Positions 24,727-32,687 are shown, counted from the stretch's first letter. The stretch: 64,000 bases of DNA from Methylomicrobium sp035916875 (GCF_035916875.1 NZ_JAXUHN010000080.1:1-64000), one strand, 5' to 3'. Notes: generated by a model from the letters alone, not told the origin. Numbers and translations: made by a program.

Positions 24727-26037
24727 ATGGCATCGAATCGACTAACCCCATTGGCGTTCAAAAACCTAAAGCCGCAAGACGATGAGCAGACAATTTCGGA
24801 TGGCGGCGGGCTGTTTATCCGCGTCCGGTCGATTGCCGACGGCGGCGCGATAACCTTCCGTTTCTGCTATCGGATCGACGGCAAACAACGATGGAAAAAT
24901 CTATCTGCAAAAACCCTTACAGCCGCGAGAGCAGAACGCGATAGCATCAAGCTGCAAGTGAAAGCCGGCATCGATCCAATGCTTGAAGAAAGCTTGCAGA
25001 AAGAACGCCAGCGCCAAGCGCAATTGGCTGAGCAGGCCGAGCTTGCCAAACAGCAGGCGCTTATCACCGTCCGCGACCTCTTCGAGCGTTGGGCCGCTAC
25101 CGACTTGCAAAACCGTAAGGACGGCGGCAAAGAGATCAGGCGCATGTTTGAAAAAGACGTGTTGCCTATAATCGGCGGGCTGGCCGTGGCCGATGTGCGC
25201 AAGGGCCACATCACCGAGATAACCGACACATTGCTGCTGCGTGGTGTCAATCGCATGGCGAAATTGATCCTGGCATTGGTGCGCCAGATGTTCCGCTTTG
25301 CCGTGGATCGGGACATCATCGAGTTCGACCCAACAGCCAGTATTCGCAAGGCCAAGATCGGCGGCAAATCGGTAGAGCGCGACCGCATCTTATCCGAAGA
25401 CGAAATTAGGGCGCTATACAGGCAACTGCCCGACGCCAACATGATGCCTTCAACCGAGTGCGCGATATGGATCATGCTATCGACGCTTTGCCGTGTGGGG
25501 GAGCTATCGAAGGCGAAATGGGAGCATATCGACTTTACCGCAAAGACGTGGCTTATTCCTGACGAACACAGCAAGAACGGCAAGCCGCATACGATTTATC
25601 TTTCCGACTTTGCCCTGGCGCAATTCAAACGGCTGGCGGAATTTCGGGAGTCCGATGTATGGCTATTCATGGATCGGACCAAGACTACCCACGTCTGCGA
25701 CAAGTCCATATCGAAGCAGGTGAACGACCGCCAGACCGACCGCGACTTGAGCAACCGCAGCCAACATAAAGACGCCTTGCGGCTGACCGGAGGCAAATGG
25801 ACACCGCATGATTTACGGCGTACCGGCGCCACCTTCATGGGGAACCTGGGTATTTCGCCGGACGTAATAGAAAAATGCCTGAACCATACCGAGCAAAACA
25901 AAATGAAGCGTGTTTACCAGAGGCAGGAATTAAAAGCGGAACAAGCCGAGGCTTGGCGGAAACTGGGTGAACGATTGGAAATTTTGACGCGAGAGCATAC
26001 GGGGAACGTAATCGTTCTCAAAACTTCCCCACGTTAA
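24727..26037 (+). CDS. Tyrosine-type integrase (P4/DUF4102 type)
   Basis: A 436-residue site-specific recombinase. The N-terminal domain starts LTPLAFKNLKPQDDEQTISDGGGLFIRV, the arm-binding DUF4102 form common to P4-like integrases. The catalytic domain shows the first Arg in STLCRVGELSKAKWEHID, a Lys in the beta-hairpin, HDLRRTGATFMGNLG with His and Arg, and the terminal LNHTEQNKMKRVYQR with the nucleophile Tyr. All key residues are intact, so it should be active. It lies right beside the left attachment copy and reads into the element, as expected for integrases that use tRNA genes. Confidence 0.92.
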   Translation: MASNRLTPLAFKNLKPQDDEQTISDGGGLFIRVRSIADGGAITFRFCYRIDGKQRWKNLSAKTLTAARAERDSIKLQVKAGIDPMLEESLQKERQRQAQLAEQAELAKQQALITVRDLFERWAATDLQNRKDGGKEIRRMFEKDVLPIIGGLAVADVRKGHITEITDTLLLRGVNRMAKLILALVRQMFRFAVDRDIIEFDPTASIRKAKIGGKSVERDRILSEDEIRALYRQLPDANMMPSTECAIWIMLSTLCRVGELSKAKWEHIDFTAKTWLIPDEHSKNGKPHTIYLSDFALAQFKRLAEFRESDVWLFMDRTKTTHVCDKSISKQVNDRQTDRDLSNRSQHKDALRLTGGKWTPHDLRRTGATFMGNLGISPDVIEKCLNHTEQNKMKRVYQRQELKAEQAEAWRKLGERLEILTREHTGNVIVLKTSPR

Positions 26038-26281
26038 AACCAATCATTATATGAAGTAGCCTCACAGCAACATTCCCCCACCGTTATGCATTTAGTGAGA
26101 CAAAACCGCAGTCATTGCGGAGGGCGTTTCAAATGCTTTTCAATTACAAATAAAAATTGTTTCAAATAAAATCAAATAGTTTCATTAGAAATCTAGAAAT
26201 CCATAATTAAACAGCGTTCAATTTTTACCCTCGTTTGAAAAATATTTTTTTTGTATTCAGTAGAATAATAATCGATACCTC

Positions 26282-26446
26282 GCATGAGGGATCGCAAAGA
26301 CTCCCTCAGGCGCTAATGACGCCATTCGAGGGCAGACGGCAGAAAATGCCCGGCAAGTGTTGGCGCGCGAACCGGGCTGAATTTGAACAAGCAACGCCGC
26401 ACGAAGCGGCCCTCCTTTAAACAGCGTAAACGGCTGAGATTTTTTA
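26282..26446 (+). ncRNA. Candidate structured RNA between integrase and alpA-like genes
   Basis: Within a 560-bp gap free of credible ORFs, five hairpins follow one another: TGAGGGA/TCCCTCA (26285-26308), GGCG/CGCC (26309-26323), GCCCGG/CCGGGC (26348-26377), GCCGC/GCGGC (26396-26410) and CAGC/GCTG (26422-26436) followed by six T. A -10-like TAGAATAAT lies at 26271-26279. The run of stems ending in a T-tract looks like a small RNA of about 165 nt. It matches no family that I recognise; chance pairing cannot be excluded. Confidence 0.3.
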
Positions 26447-26490
26447 TTGTTAGTTGCTCTTGATGGGAGCCTTAGCATCATAAGGCAATT

Positions 26491-26526
26491 TGCGACGGAT
26501 TCAAAATTATGCGTAGATTCGTCGCA
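26491..26526. promoter_or_regulatory. Inverted repeat upstream of the alpA-like gene
   Basis: TGCGACGGAT at 26491-26500 and ATTCGTCGCA at 26517-26526 form an inverted repeat with one mismatch across 16 bases. It lies about 75 bp before the alpA-like start and may be an operator for a repressor or the AlpA-like protein itself. Confidence 0.35.
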
Positions 26527-26598
26527 GATAGCATTCAGCAACTCATATCAAAAAATCCCCGTTAACGACATTACTCGGCTAATGCCAGAGGTTAATAC

Positions 26599-26778
26599 AT
26601 GGGATCAATTATTCGACCAAACGCAGCAGCGAAACACTTGGGCATATCTATTGCAACGTTTTGGCGCATCGTCCAACGTGGCGAAATCCAAACAATTAAA
26701 GTAACTGAACGCACAACCGGCGTGTTAAGCTCCGAATTGGAGCGGTACATTTCCGAACGCGCGAAACGCAGCGTATAA
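26599..26778 (+). CDS. AlpA-like helix-turn-helix regulator / excisionase
   Basis: A 59-residue protein beginning MGSIIRPNAAAKHLGISIAT, then FWRIVQRGEIQTIKV and a short wing with a C-terminal SELERYISERAKRSV. This is the winged helix-turn-helix of AlpA/Xis-type proteins that control integrase genes or bend DNA during excision. Its size and place between integrase and replication genes are the usual ones for satellite elements. AGAGG at 26587-26591 provides a ribosome binding site. A GC-rich hairpin follows the stop. Confidence 0.75.
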   Translation: MGSIIRPNAAAKHLGISIATFWRIVQRGEIQTIKVTERTTGVLSSELERYISERAKRSV

Positions 26779-26783
26779 AAAAA

Positions 26784-26814
26784 CCCCGAACCTACCGATA
26801 TAGGCCGGGGCTTT
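26784..26814. terminator. Hairpin terminator after the alpA-like gene
   Basis: CCCCG (26784-26788) pairs with CGGGG (26806-26810) and CCTA with TAGG inside. Three T follow on the plus strand; on the minus strand seven T follow, so the hairpin may work in both directions. Confidence 0.6.
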
Positions 26815-26900
26815 GCGTATTTCATTAATGCCAAATTACCAAGCGTGATTTTATCACATTGGCGTGCGAGACGCACCCCCGGCAAAACTGGAGTTTTGCC

Positions 26901-27323
26901 ATGAGTATAGAGAATCTTTTAAACCGACTCGATGCCGTCAAACGCACCGGACAAGGTCGATATATTGCCAAGTGCCCGGCTCACCCCGATAAATCCCCAT
27001 CCCTCGCGGCTGCCGAAAAGAATGGAAATATTGTTTTTCATTGCTTCGCAGGCTGCGAGCCGGCCGACGTGCTCGCAGCAATTGGTTTGACCTTCAGCGA
27101 TTTATACCCTGAGCGCCCAACCTATGCCAAAGGCAGCAGATCGGCCGCTTTCAACCCTTATGATGTATTGAAGTGTCTGGTCCGCGAGGCTGGCATTGTC
27201 ACCCTGGCCGCGGCTCAGGTATCGAGCGGCCACCCATTGGGCAGCGCTGACACCGCACGCGTGGCGCTGGCGCATGAGCGGCTAAGCGATGCGGCAAAGC
27301 TGATCGGGGTTCGCCATGAATGA
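26901..27323 (+). CDS. CHC2 zinc-finger primase-like protein
   Basis: A 140-residue protein starting MSIENLLNRLDAVKRTGQGRY. It has the CHC2 primase zinc finger: KCPAHPDKSPSLA then IVFHCFAGCEPADVLAAIGL, giving Cys-His-Cys-Cys ligands. The catalytic TOPRIM domain of full primases is absent, so this is a DNA-recognition module; the second half is unrecognised. The ATG at 26901 has CTGGAG about eight bases upstream. The gene overlaps the DUF3987 gene by 8 bp, so the two probably form one replication unit. Confidence 0.75.
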   Translation: MSIENLLNRLDAVKRTGQGRYIAKCPAHPDKSPSLAAAEKNGNIVFHCFAGCEPADVLAAIGLTFSDLYPERPTYAKGSRSAAFNPYDVLKCLVREAGIVTLAAAQVSSGHPLGSADTARVALAHERLSDAAKLIGVRHE

Positions 27324-28758
27324 ATTCGTTTCAGGCATCGAAGAGTTATTCGACCAACAACAAGCGGGCGAAAGGGGCGAATCGGGCGAAAACTCAGAAA
27401 CGGCGCGGGTTTCAGGCGGGCGAAAATTGGGCGAATCGGGGCGAAAATTGGGCGAATTCGCCTACCGTTCGCCAGAATACCCGGTTGATGCGCTTGGACC
27501 GCTGGCGGAATTGTGCCAAACGATCACGCTCAACGCTCAACTCAACCCGGCGATAGTCGGTCAATCGATCCTGGCGGCCGCTTCGCTGGTCACTCAAGGC
27601 GGCTTCGAGGTTGAAACCTTGGCCGGTTACAAGCCGCTCTCGATCTATGCCTTGACCGTAGCGGAATCAGGCGATGGGAAATCAACTGCCGAAAGCATAG
27701 TCTTGCGCGGAATCCAGCAGCATCAAAAAGAGCAACACGACGCAATACGGAACAAACCGCCGGTCGAAGGGGAACGCGAGATAGAGCCATACTTACTCGC
27801 ATCCGACGCGACCGTACAAGGCGTTATCAAGGGCTTTAAGAATGGTTGGCCGAGCCAAGGCATTTTCACGGCCGAAGGCGCTACGATGCTTTGCGGCTGG
27901 GGCATGGCCGCAGAGCATCGAGCGAACACGTCGGCGAACTTGAATAAGCTCTGGGACGGTGAGGCGGTATCGGTTCAGCGTGGCATGAGCGGCCGCATTC
28001 AGCTTTACAACCGGCGGTTCTGCGCACACTGGATGATTCAGCCGGACGCAGCACAAGACGCCTTGGCCGATCCGAACTTATCCAGTATCGGACTCTGGCC
28101 GCGTTTTATGGTGAGCTGGCCGGAACCCTTGCCGCCCCGAAAATATCTCCAGTATAAGCCTTGGCATGATCCAATCGTTAAGGCGTTTTGGGATCGGTGC
28201 AAGGAGATGCTACGCGATCAAGCCATCACAGACGACGGCGAATGCGGCGAGTTCCGGACAATTCGATTGAGCGATCCGGCGAAACAAATCTTGGTTGAGA
28301 CCTTCGAGCGCATGGAGCAGGCGCGAGACCCAGCGCATAAGCTGCACAGTGTAAAACCATTCGCGGTCCGGCTATGTGAGCTGGCTTGCCGAAATTCTGG
28401 AGTGCTCGCGGCTTATGCTGGCGAAGACATCATCAGCGACGAACGGATGAAAAGCGGGATAGCCCTTGCCGGGTATTCGCTCGACAGCTGGCGTGGAATC
28501 TTCGGGCAGCGGGAAGATTTGACCCACGACAAATGGGCGCGGGAACTACATGCGTGGCTACTGAAGCGGCCGGGACAACGCGCCAGCGAGACAGACATCC
28601 TAAAGACGGCGACCCCTAAGCATCTCCGCAACAAGCATAAACGGGACACCGCACTATCGGTTTTGCGCGAATGTGGGATGATCCAGAAGGCCGTTGATAC
28701 CGTGGCAGGAGAAATCCGAATCGCCCACGCCGAATGGGAGGTGATTCAAGATGCTTGA
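27316..28758 (+). CDS. DUF3987-type P-loop protein (putative replication ATPase)
   Basis: A 480-residue protein. After a repetitive Gly/Glu-rich leader (about residues 15-52) encoded by a heptamer array, the DUF3987 core begins near YPVDALGPLAELCQTI. A Walker A motif AESGDGKST occurs near residue 117, and FTAEGATMLCGWGMA may be the Walker B region. DUF3987 proteins occur in phages, plasmids and islands beside primases and are assumed to be helicase-like replication proteins; this is not proven. Translation is coupled to the CHC2 gene. The matching inverted heptamer array just past its 3' end suggests it may bind these sites. Confidence 0.7.
   Translation: MNEFVSGIEELFDQQQAGERGESGENSETARVSGGRKLGESGRKLGEFAYRSPEYPVDALGPLAELCQTITLNAQLNPAIVGQSILAAASLVTQGGFEVETLAGYKPLSIYALTVAESGDGKSTAESIVLRGIQQHQKEQHDAIRNKPPVEGEREIEPYLLASDATVQGVIKGFKNGWPSQGIFTAEGATMLCGWGMAAEHRANTSANLNKLWDGEAVSVQRGMSGRIQLYNRRFCAHWMIQPDAAQDALADPNLSSIGLWPRFMVSWPEPLPPRKYLQYKPWHDPIVKAFWDRCKEMLRDQAITDDGECGEFRTIRLSDPAKQILVETFERMEQARDPAHKLHSVKPFAVRLCELACRNSGVLAAYAGEDIISDERMKSGIALAGYSLDSWRGIFGQREDLTHDKWARELHAWLLKRPGQRASETDILKTATPKHLRNKHKRDTALSVLRECGMIQKAVDTVAGEIRIAHAEWEVIQDA
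27366..27462 (+). repeat. Heptamer array 1 (GGGCGAA x7, ends in a palindrome)
   Basis: GGGCGAA starts at 27366, 27375, 27384, 27418, 27429, 27439 and 27450, giving steps of 9, 9, 34, 11, 10 and 11 bp. The last copy is part of the palindrome GGCGAATTCGCC (27451-27462). Most steps are close to one DNA turn and several are not multiples of three, so protein coding does not explain them. The array has a mirror-image partner at 28798-28885. Confidence 0.85.
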
Positions 28759-29413
28759 CGGAATTCTTGACGACATCCTGAAAAAATCGCTCGATGCGGG
28801 CGAAATTCGCCCCAATTCGCCCGCGATTCGCCCATCTCAATGCCTTGGTATTACTGAGCTTTCGCCCAATTCGCCCAATTCGCCCGGTACAAATGCGTTT
28901 TGCGATGATGACAGACATTTTTGCCACCACTGCCGCCATCTGAACCAGTTAGGTTATTGCACCCGGCAAAGGTTCCGACCCATGGACGACATTCCAAGGC
29001 GATGCGAAGACTTCACAGGCTACCCGGATCAGATCGGCCAACAGGCAGAAAGCGAAGCCAAACTAGAGCCCGCCACCGATCCGCTGATTGTCACGGTTTG
29101 GACGCCAAGCGGAACGGCGCTGATGACTCGGGCCGACAATGCCGAGCATGCCGAATGGATGCGAAGAATGAACCCGAAACCCGAGAACCCGGCGCCTAAG
29201 CCGACGACGCCAGAACCTGACAGTGACTGGATCAGCGAAGCTGAACACAATGCCCAAGGCCGCTACTTTAAATTCCTGGCGACTTGGCCGGATGGCAGCC
29301 AGTGTTATTTGTGCCAGATGCCGAGACAAACAGTTGATGAAATGCAGGCGCAGTATCCGACCATCACGCACATTGAACCGATTGAAAACGAGGCATATCC
29401 CGATGACGAATAA
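28751..29413 (+). CDS. Unknown element protein with a Cys/His cluster
   Basis: A 220-residue product; the ATG overlaps the DUF3987 stop by 8 bp. Residues about 15-50 are encoded by the second heptamer array and are Pro/Ser/Asn-rich. A cluster CHHCRHLNQLGYC with a further Cys in PRRCEDF (about residues 57-83) could bind zinc. The remainder is hydrophilic with a Pro-rich linker and a C-terminal domain ending PTITHIEPIENEAYPDDE. No family is recognised; its place in the unit suggests a role in element replication or regulation. Confidence 0.55.
   Translation: MLDGILDDILKKSLDAGEIRPNSPAIRPSQCLGITELSPNSPNSPGTNAFCDDDRHFCHHCRHLNQLGYCTRQRFRPMDDIPRRCEDFTGYPDQIGQQAESEAKLEPATDPLIVTVWTPSGTALMTRADNAEHAEWMRRMNPKPENPAPKPTTPEPDSDWISEAEHNAQGRYFKFLATWPDGSQCYLCQMPRQTVDEMQAQYPTITHIEPIENEAYPDDE
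28798..28885 (-). repeat. Heptamer array 2 (inverted copy of array 1)
   Basis: TTCGCCC starts at 28806, 28816, 28827, 28861, 28870 and 28879, with steps 10, 11, 34, 9, 9, and one reversed copy at 28798 makes the palindrome GGGCGAAATTCGCCC. Read on the minus strand the steps are 9, 9, 34, 11, 10, the same as array 1. CTCAG in the long spacer is also shared. The palindrome is at the inner end in both arrays. Confidence 0.85.
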
Positions 29414-29579
29414 CATCGAGCAAAAATCGGACGAGGAACTCTGGGTTGCCTGGGGTGCTTACATCACCGCAGCCGGCCGGATCAAGAAAGAGATAGACCG
29501 AAGACAAGGCGAGACTCCGTTTAACCGTCGAGGTTCCCCAAGGGTTCGGCAGGCGTCACGTAAATTAAACGATGTTTAA
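29403..29579 (+). CDS. Small unknown element protein
   Basis: A 58-residue product starting MTNNIEQKSDEELWVAWGAY, with a helical middle (AAGRIKKEIDRRQGE) and a basic tail. The ATG lies 11 bases inside the end of the preceding gene, indicating coupled translation. The frame is open further upstream, but no better start is seen. No family is recognised. Confidence 0.5.
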   Translation: MTNNIEQKSDEELWVAWGAYITAAGRIKKEIDRRQGETPFNRRGSPRVRQASRKLNDV

Positions 29580-29615
29580 TTATTATCGTAATCTGATATA
29601 AACAGTTCGGAAACA

Positions 29616-30029
29616 GTGAGCAAAGATCATCTTTATAAGCCTGGACAGACAGGAAACGCCAACGGCAGGCCAAAGGACAAAACGCCGGCAACGATAATCC
29701 GCAAAGCCATTGCCGACGCCATGCCCGAAATCCTGGCGCAACTGGTCGAGCAGGCCAAAAGCGGGAACGTTACCTCGGCTAAAGTCTTGGTCGACCGGGT
29801 TTGCCCACCGTTGAAACCGCAAGCCATGCCGATCAACCTACCGGTCAACGGCACGCTGGCGGATCAGGGCGCGGAAATTATCCGGGCGACGCTGGCCGGC
29901 CAGATACCCCCCGACATTGGCGCACAACTCATCACCGCATTGTCCGGGCAGTCGAAAATTATTGAAATGCAAGAAATGGCCGACCGCCTTGAGCGAATCC
30001 AACAACAACTCGAACAAAGAAGAAAATGA
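29616..30029 (+). CDS. DUF5681-domain protein
   Basis: A 137-residue protein starting from GTG. The N-terminus YKPGQTGNANGRPKDKTPATIIRKAI has the DUF5681 pattern (G-N-x-x-GRPK), found in small phage and island proteins often near DNA-packaging or DNA-handling genes. The C-terminal third is a long helix (QEMADRLERIQQQLEQRRK). Function is unknown. The stop overlaps the next start in an ATGA. Confidence 0.65.
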   Translation: MSKDHLYKPGQTGNANGRPKDKTPATIIRKAIADAMPEILAQLVEQAKSGNVTSAKVLVDRVCPPLKPQAMPINLPVNGTLADQGAEIIRATLAGQIPPDIGAQLITALSGQSKIIEMQEMADRLERIQQQLEQRRK

Positions 30030-30502
30030 TACCAAAACAAGTAAACCGCCTGTACGACGGACTGACCCCGCGAGAACAGGCGAATATGGTTTTTGCCGCC
30101 GGAGCACGGCGCGACAATGCCGAAGCGGACGTGATCCTGAGCCGCGTCGAGCGTGTCGCTTGCAAAGTCCCGCATTTGGACTATATCCAACGCATTCTCG
30201 CATCACAAGCATTGATGTTTGCGTACGGCATTGAGTATTGGCGGGTCAGAGCCTTGATGTTTTCCGTCAGCAAGGAGACGGACGCCGAAGCTAAAAATGC
30301 CGCGAAACGGCTCTTTCAACAGGTTAAGGCTCTCGAATCGGCATTGACCGATGTGTGCGAGCGGTTCAACGTGGACATAACCGCCATCAAGACGATGGCG
30401 CAATGCCCGGACAACGAACCATTGTCAACAGCCGAGGCCGACGCTGATCTTGTGTCTCAATACACTGAGTTTCTGACTGTTTCGGCGTTCGGCGTGCAGT
30501 AG
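30026..30502 (+). CDS. Unknown helical element protein
   Basis: A 158-residue protein in ATGA overlap with the DUF5681 gene. It is mostly alpha-helical (LDYIQRILASQALMFAYGIEYWRVRALM; AKRLFQQVKALESALTDVCERF) without signal peptide or membrane segment. Together with the DUF5681 gene it forms a two-gene unit. No family is recognised. Confidence 0.5.
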   Translation: MIPKQVNRLYDGLTPREQANMVFAAGARRDNAEADVILSRVERVACKVPHLDYIQRILASQALMFAYGIEYWRVRALMFSVSKETDAEAKNAAKRLFQQVKALESALTDVCERFNVDITAIKTMAQCPDNEPLSTAEADADLVSQYTEFLTVSAFGVQ

Positions 30503-30565
30503 CGCGATTTGAATTAGGTTGCCAAGAAATATCGAATCAATTCCAATAAATTGGAGGACCACAAA

Positions 30566-31924
30566 ATGACAGGTTTTGCAGAAGGTTTAGCAAGTGGATT
30601 CAAGACTGTATCGGATGCTCTGAACGAGCGCGATCGCACGCGTGTCGCCGAGGAAGAAGCGCAAAATCAGCGCGACTACAAGGCGTCGCAAATCGGTTTG
30701 CAGAATCTTGAGCTGCAGAACAAGCAGGACATCCAGCGCCATAATGATGCGACCCTGAACGAAACGATCCGGCACAACAAGGCGACAGAGGCGAACAGTT
30801 CCGAAAGTACGCAGGGGCAGAACGCCGAGCGCCAGGCGCGGATAGGCATCGATCAGATGCGGGCGGAGACTGACGCCGCCAAAGCCAAGAAGGACGCCGC
30901 TAATATCGAAAGCCAGATTCAACAACGTAGCGTCCAGAATCAGCGCCAAAACTGGGAAACAAGCCTTAAGCAACAGCAAGAAGCCCGCAAGCAGGCATTC
31001 CAAACATTGAACAATGTCGTCACCATTGACCCATCTACCGAGAAAATGTCGCTGAATGTGCAGCCCGGACAGGAAGGGCAGGTGCTTGACGCCATGAACA
31101 AGGTGGGCATTCCGACGCAAGCGATTAACGACAACATGCAAAATTACCAGCGCGATGTGAATGTCTTGAAAGGCGCACTAGCGCACGACAATCAAGACGA
31201 GCTTCGCGGCAAATACGGTCAGACCGTGATGAACGCATTCAATAACGTCTATGGTTCCAGTATCAATCAGAATGTCGGACAGCCTTATGCTGGAGACGAC
31301 CCGCGCCTTAAAGGCTTGGTCGAGGCGCAAAAGGTGGCGGTCGATGCGCTGCCGGTGCGAAGCAAGGATGGCAAGATCGTACCGCACGCCCATCATATCG
31401 TGATCCGCAGTTATTTTACCGACAAAGACGGCAACCCGGCGCTGGACGCAAACGGCCAGCCGCTTTATGAAGACGGTCCGATGACGGTCGGGCGCGACAA
31501 TGACCCGAACGCGCCGCTTCGCGAAGTGACCGCTCAAGAATTGATCAGGTCGCTCGATGCTCACCAGAAATTCGGCGAGATTATGGCGCAAAATCCCGAA
31601 CTGGTCGCGCAACTCAGGAATTTGACGAAATCCCAACAGAAGGGCGGCAGGGGCACGGCGCCGAAAGGCTATCAATCCGTGGTGGTCCCGCAAGGCGAGG
31701 ACGAACTGGGCAACAAATTGCCGCCGTCGCTACAGGTCATCAACAAGGACACCGGATTAACAAAAGACCAAGAAGACGAAATGTTCCTCAGAAAAAATCC
31801 TGAAAATAATTCAACTTCCTCGCCTGATGCCGCGTCTCAGGCTACAATGGGCGCCGTAGGAGGTAATGCACCGACTCAGCCGGGGCTATATCAGGCGCTT
31901 CCTAATGTCGGCGCCCTGCATTGA
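30566..31924 (+). CDS. Long coiled-coil protein, possibly virion-internal
   Basis: The ATG at 30566 has a strong GGAGG site eight bases upstream. The 452-residue product begins MTGFAEGLASGFKTVSDALN and continues with a Gln/Ala/Glu-rich helical region (about residues 20-155) free of hydrophobic spans. The middle (about 180-400) is globular and the C-terminus is low-complexity (PGLYQALPNVGALH). Long Gln-rich helical proteins of this type occur as ejection or internal virion proteins of short-tailed phages, but no homologue is confirmed. If correct, this would be the only structural-like gene in the element. Confidence 0.5.
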   Translation: MTGFAEGLASGFKTVSDALNERDRTRVAEEEAQNQRDYKASQIGLQNLELQNKQDIQRHNDATLNETIRHNKATEANSSESTQGQNAERQARIGIDQMRAETDAAKAKKDAANIESQIQQRSVQNQRQNWETSLKQQQEARKQAFQTLNNVVTIDPSTEKMSLNVQPGQEGQVLDAMNKVGIPTQAINDNMQNYQRDVNVLKGALAHDNQDELRGKYGQTVMNAFNNVYGSSINQNVGQPYAGDDPRLKGLVEAQKVAVDALPVRSKDGKIVPHAHHIVIRSYFTDKDGNPALDANGQPLYEDGPMTVGRDNDPNAPLREVTAQELIRSLDAHQKFGEIMAQNPELVAQLRNLTKSQQKGGRGTAPKGYQSVVVPQGEDELGNKLPPSLQVINKDTGLTKDQEDEMFLRKNPENNSTSSPDAASQATMGAVGGNAPTQPGLYQALPNVGALH

Positions 31925-31948
31925 TTCAACCGACAAACGAGGCAAGTC

Positions 31949-32020
31949 ATGAAGAAGATCATTGCATTGATTCTGCTTTTTTCGCTTTTGACTATGACTA
32001 TTACATTCGAGCACCAATAA
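31949..32020 (+). CDS. 23-residue hydrophobic micro-ORF
   Basis: ATG at 31949 preceded by GAGGCAAG opens a 23-codon frame encoding MKKIIALILLFSLLT and a short polar end. It looks like an isolated signal peptide or single-span peptide. Its stop overlaps the ribosome binding site of the next lipoprotein gene, so it may couple translation; it may instead be a remnant of a third lipoprotein copy. Confidence 0.3.
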   Translation: MKKIIALILLFSLLTMTITFEHQ

Positions 32021-32028
32021 GGAAGCAC

Positions 32029-32280
32029 ATGTTCAAATTAACACGATTGATTCTGCTGGTGCTTATTCCGTCTTTAATTACAGGCTGTTCTCAAGCTCAT
32101 GTGGATATTGCGTCCGCGCCTGCCGGCAAGCCGAAGATGGAACAACAACTTGATGACTTGCAATGTGCAAATCTTAGCCGATATACAGGGCCTTGGATGT
32201 TCCATTTTCTTTTTTATTTCAGCAATAAAGCCGATTACAGAAAATGTCTTGAATCCAAAGGTTATACAGTGAAGGATTAA
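32029..32280 (+). CDS. Small lipoprotein, paralogue 1
   Basis: An 83-residue product from ATG 32029 with AAGGAAG just upstream. The signal peptide ends in lipobox LITGC. The mature part shares the pattern DDLQCxxxSxxxGPW...Y..C...GY.V with the next gene, so the two are paralogues. Three cysteines remain after lipidation, enough for one disulphide. No known family; outer-membrane lipoproteins encoded by prophages can alter surface receptors or lysis, which is inference here. Confidence 0.6.
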   Translation: MFKLTRLILLVLIPSLITGCSQAHVDIASAPAGKPKMEQQLDDLQCANLSRYTGPWMFHFLFYFSNKADYRKCLESKGYTVKD

Positions 32281-32284
32281 ATAA

Positions 32285-32536
32285 ATGAAAAGAATTTTGC
32301 TATTCAGCCTAATTGCAATGCTTGTTGGATGTAGTCCTGTTAAATTCAATATCAAGGAAAAGCCAGCCAATTTAACCAAAGAGCAACAGGTAATAGATGA
32401 TCTTCAATGTTCAAAAGAAAGCGAACGCAATGGGCCTTGGTTATACGGAATTGGTAATCTTATTTATCGGGAAATGGCGAAAAGTGCTTATTCAGAATGC
32501 ATGGCCAAAAGAGGGTATTCAGTTGAACCTTTATAA
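32285..32536 (+). CDS. Small lipoprotein, paralogue 2
   Basis: Another 83-residue product, four bases after the previous stop, with lipobox MLVGC. It repeats the pattern of its neighbour: DDLQCSKESERNGPW, then YSECMAKRGYSVEPL. Equal length and shared spacing of Cys, GPW and GY residues point to tandem duplication. The pair is co-transcribed and ends before a terminator at 32650. Confidence 0.6.
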   Translation: MKRILLFSLIAMLVGCSPVKFNIKEKPANLTKEQQVIDDLQCSKESERNGPWLYGIGNLIYREMAKSAYSECMAKRGYSVEPL

Positions 32537-32649
32537 TAGAAATTAAGAACTGCGAGTTGACACGAAGCACACCTTGTCTTACTCTTTCCCCGCCTTGCAA
32601 AAAAACAGGGCCGGGCGTGAGAACCCGTTCGAAGTACAAGGCGATCAAG

Positions 32650-32671
32650 ACGCCGTGATTGGCGTTTTTTT
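32650..32671 (+). terminator. Rho-independent terminator
   Basis: ACGCC (32650-32654) pairs with GGCGT (32661-32665) across a six-base loop, followed by seven T. It ends the lipoprotein transcript and precedes the structured RNA region. Confidence 0.75.
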
Positions 32672-32687
32672 ATGCACGTCGAAAACA

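Noticed and set aside
26282..26446. Retron msr-msd region
   Set aside because: The stems lack the characteristic flanking inverted repeats and no reverse transcriptase is encoded nearby.
26447..26704. 85-codon frame before the alpA-like gene
   Set aside because: It overlaps the alpA-like gene in another frame and has no recognisable features.
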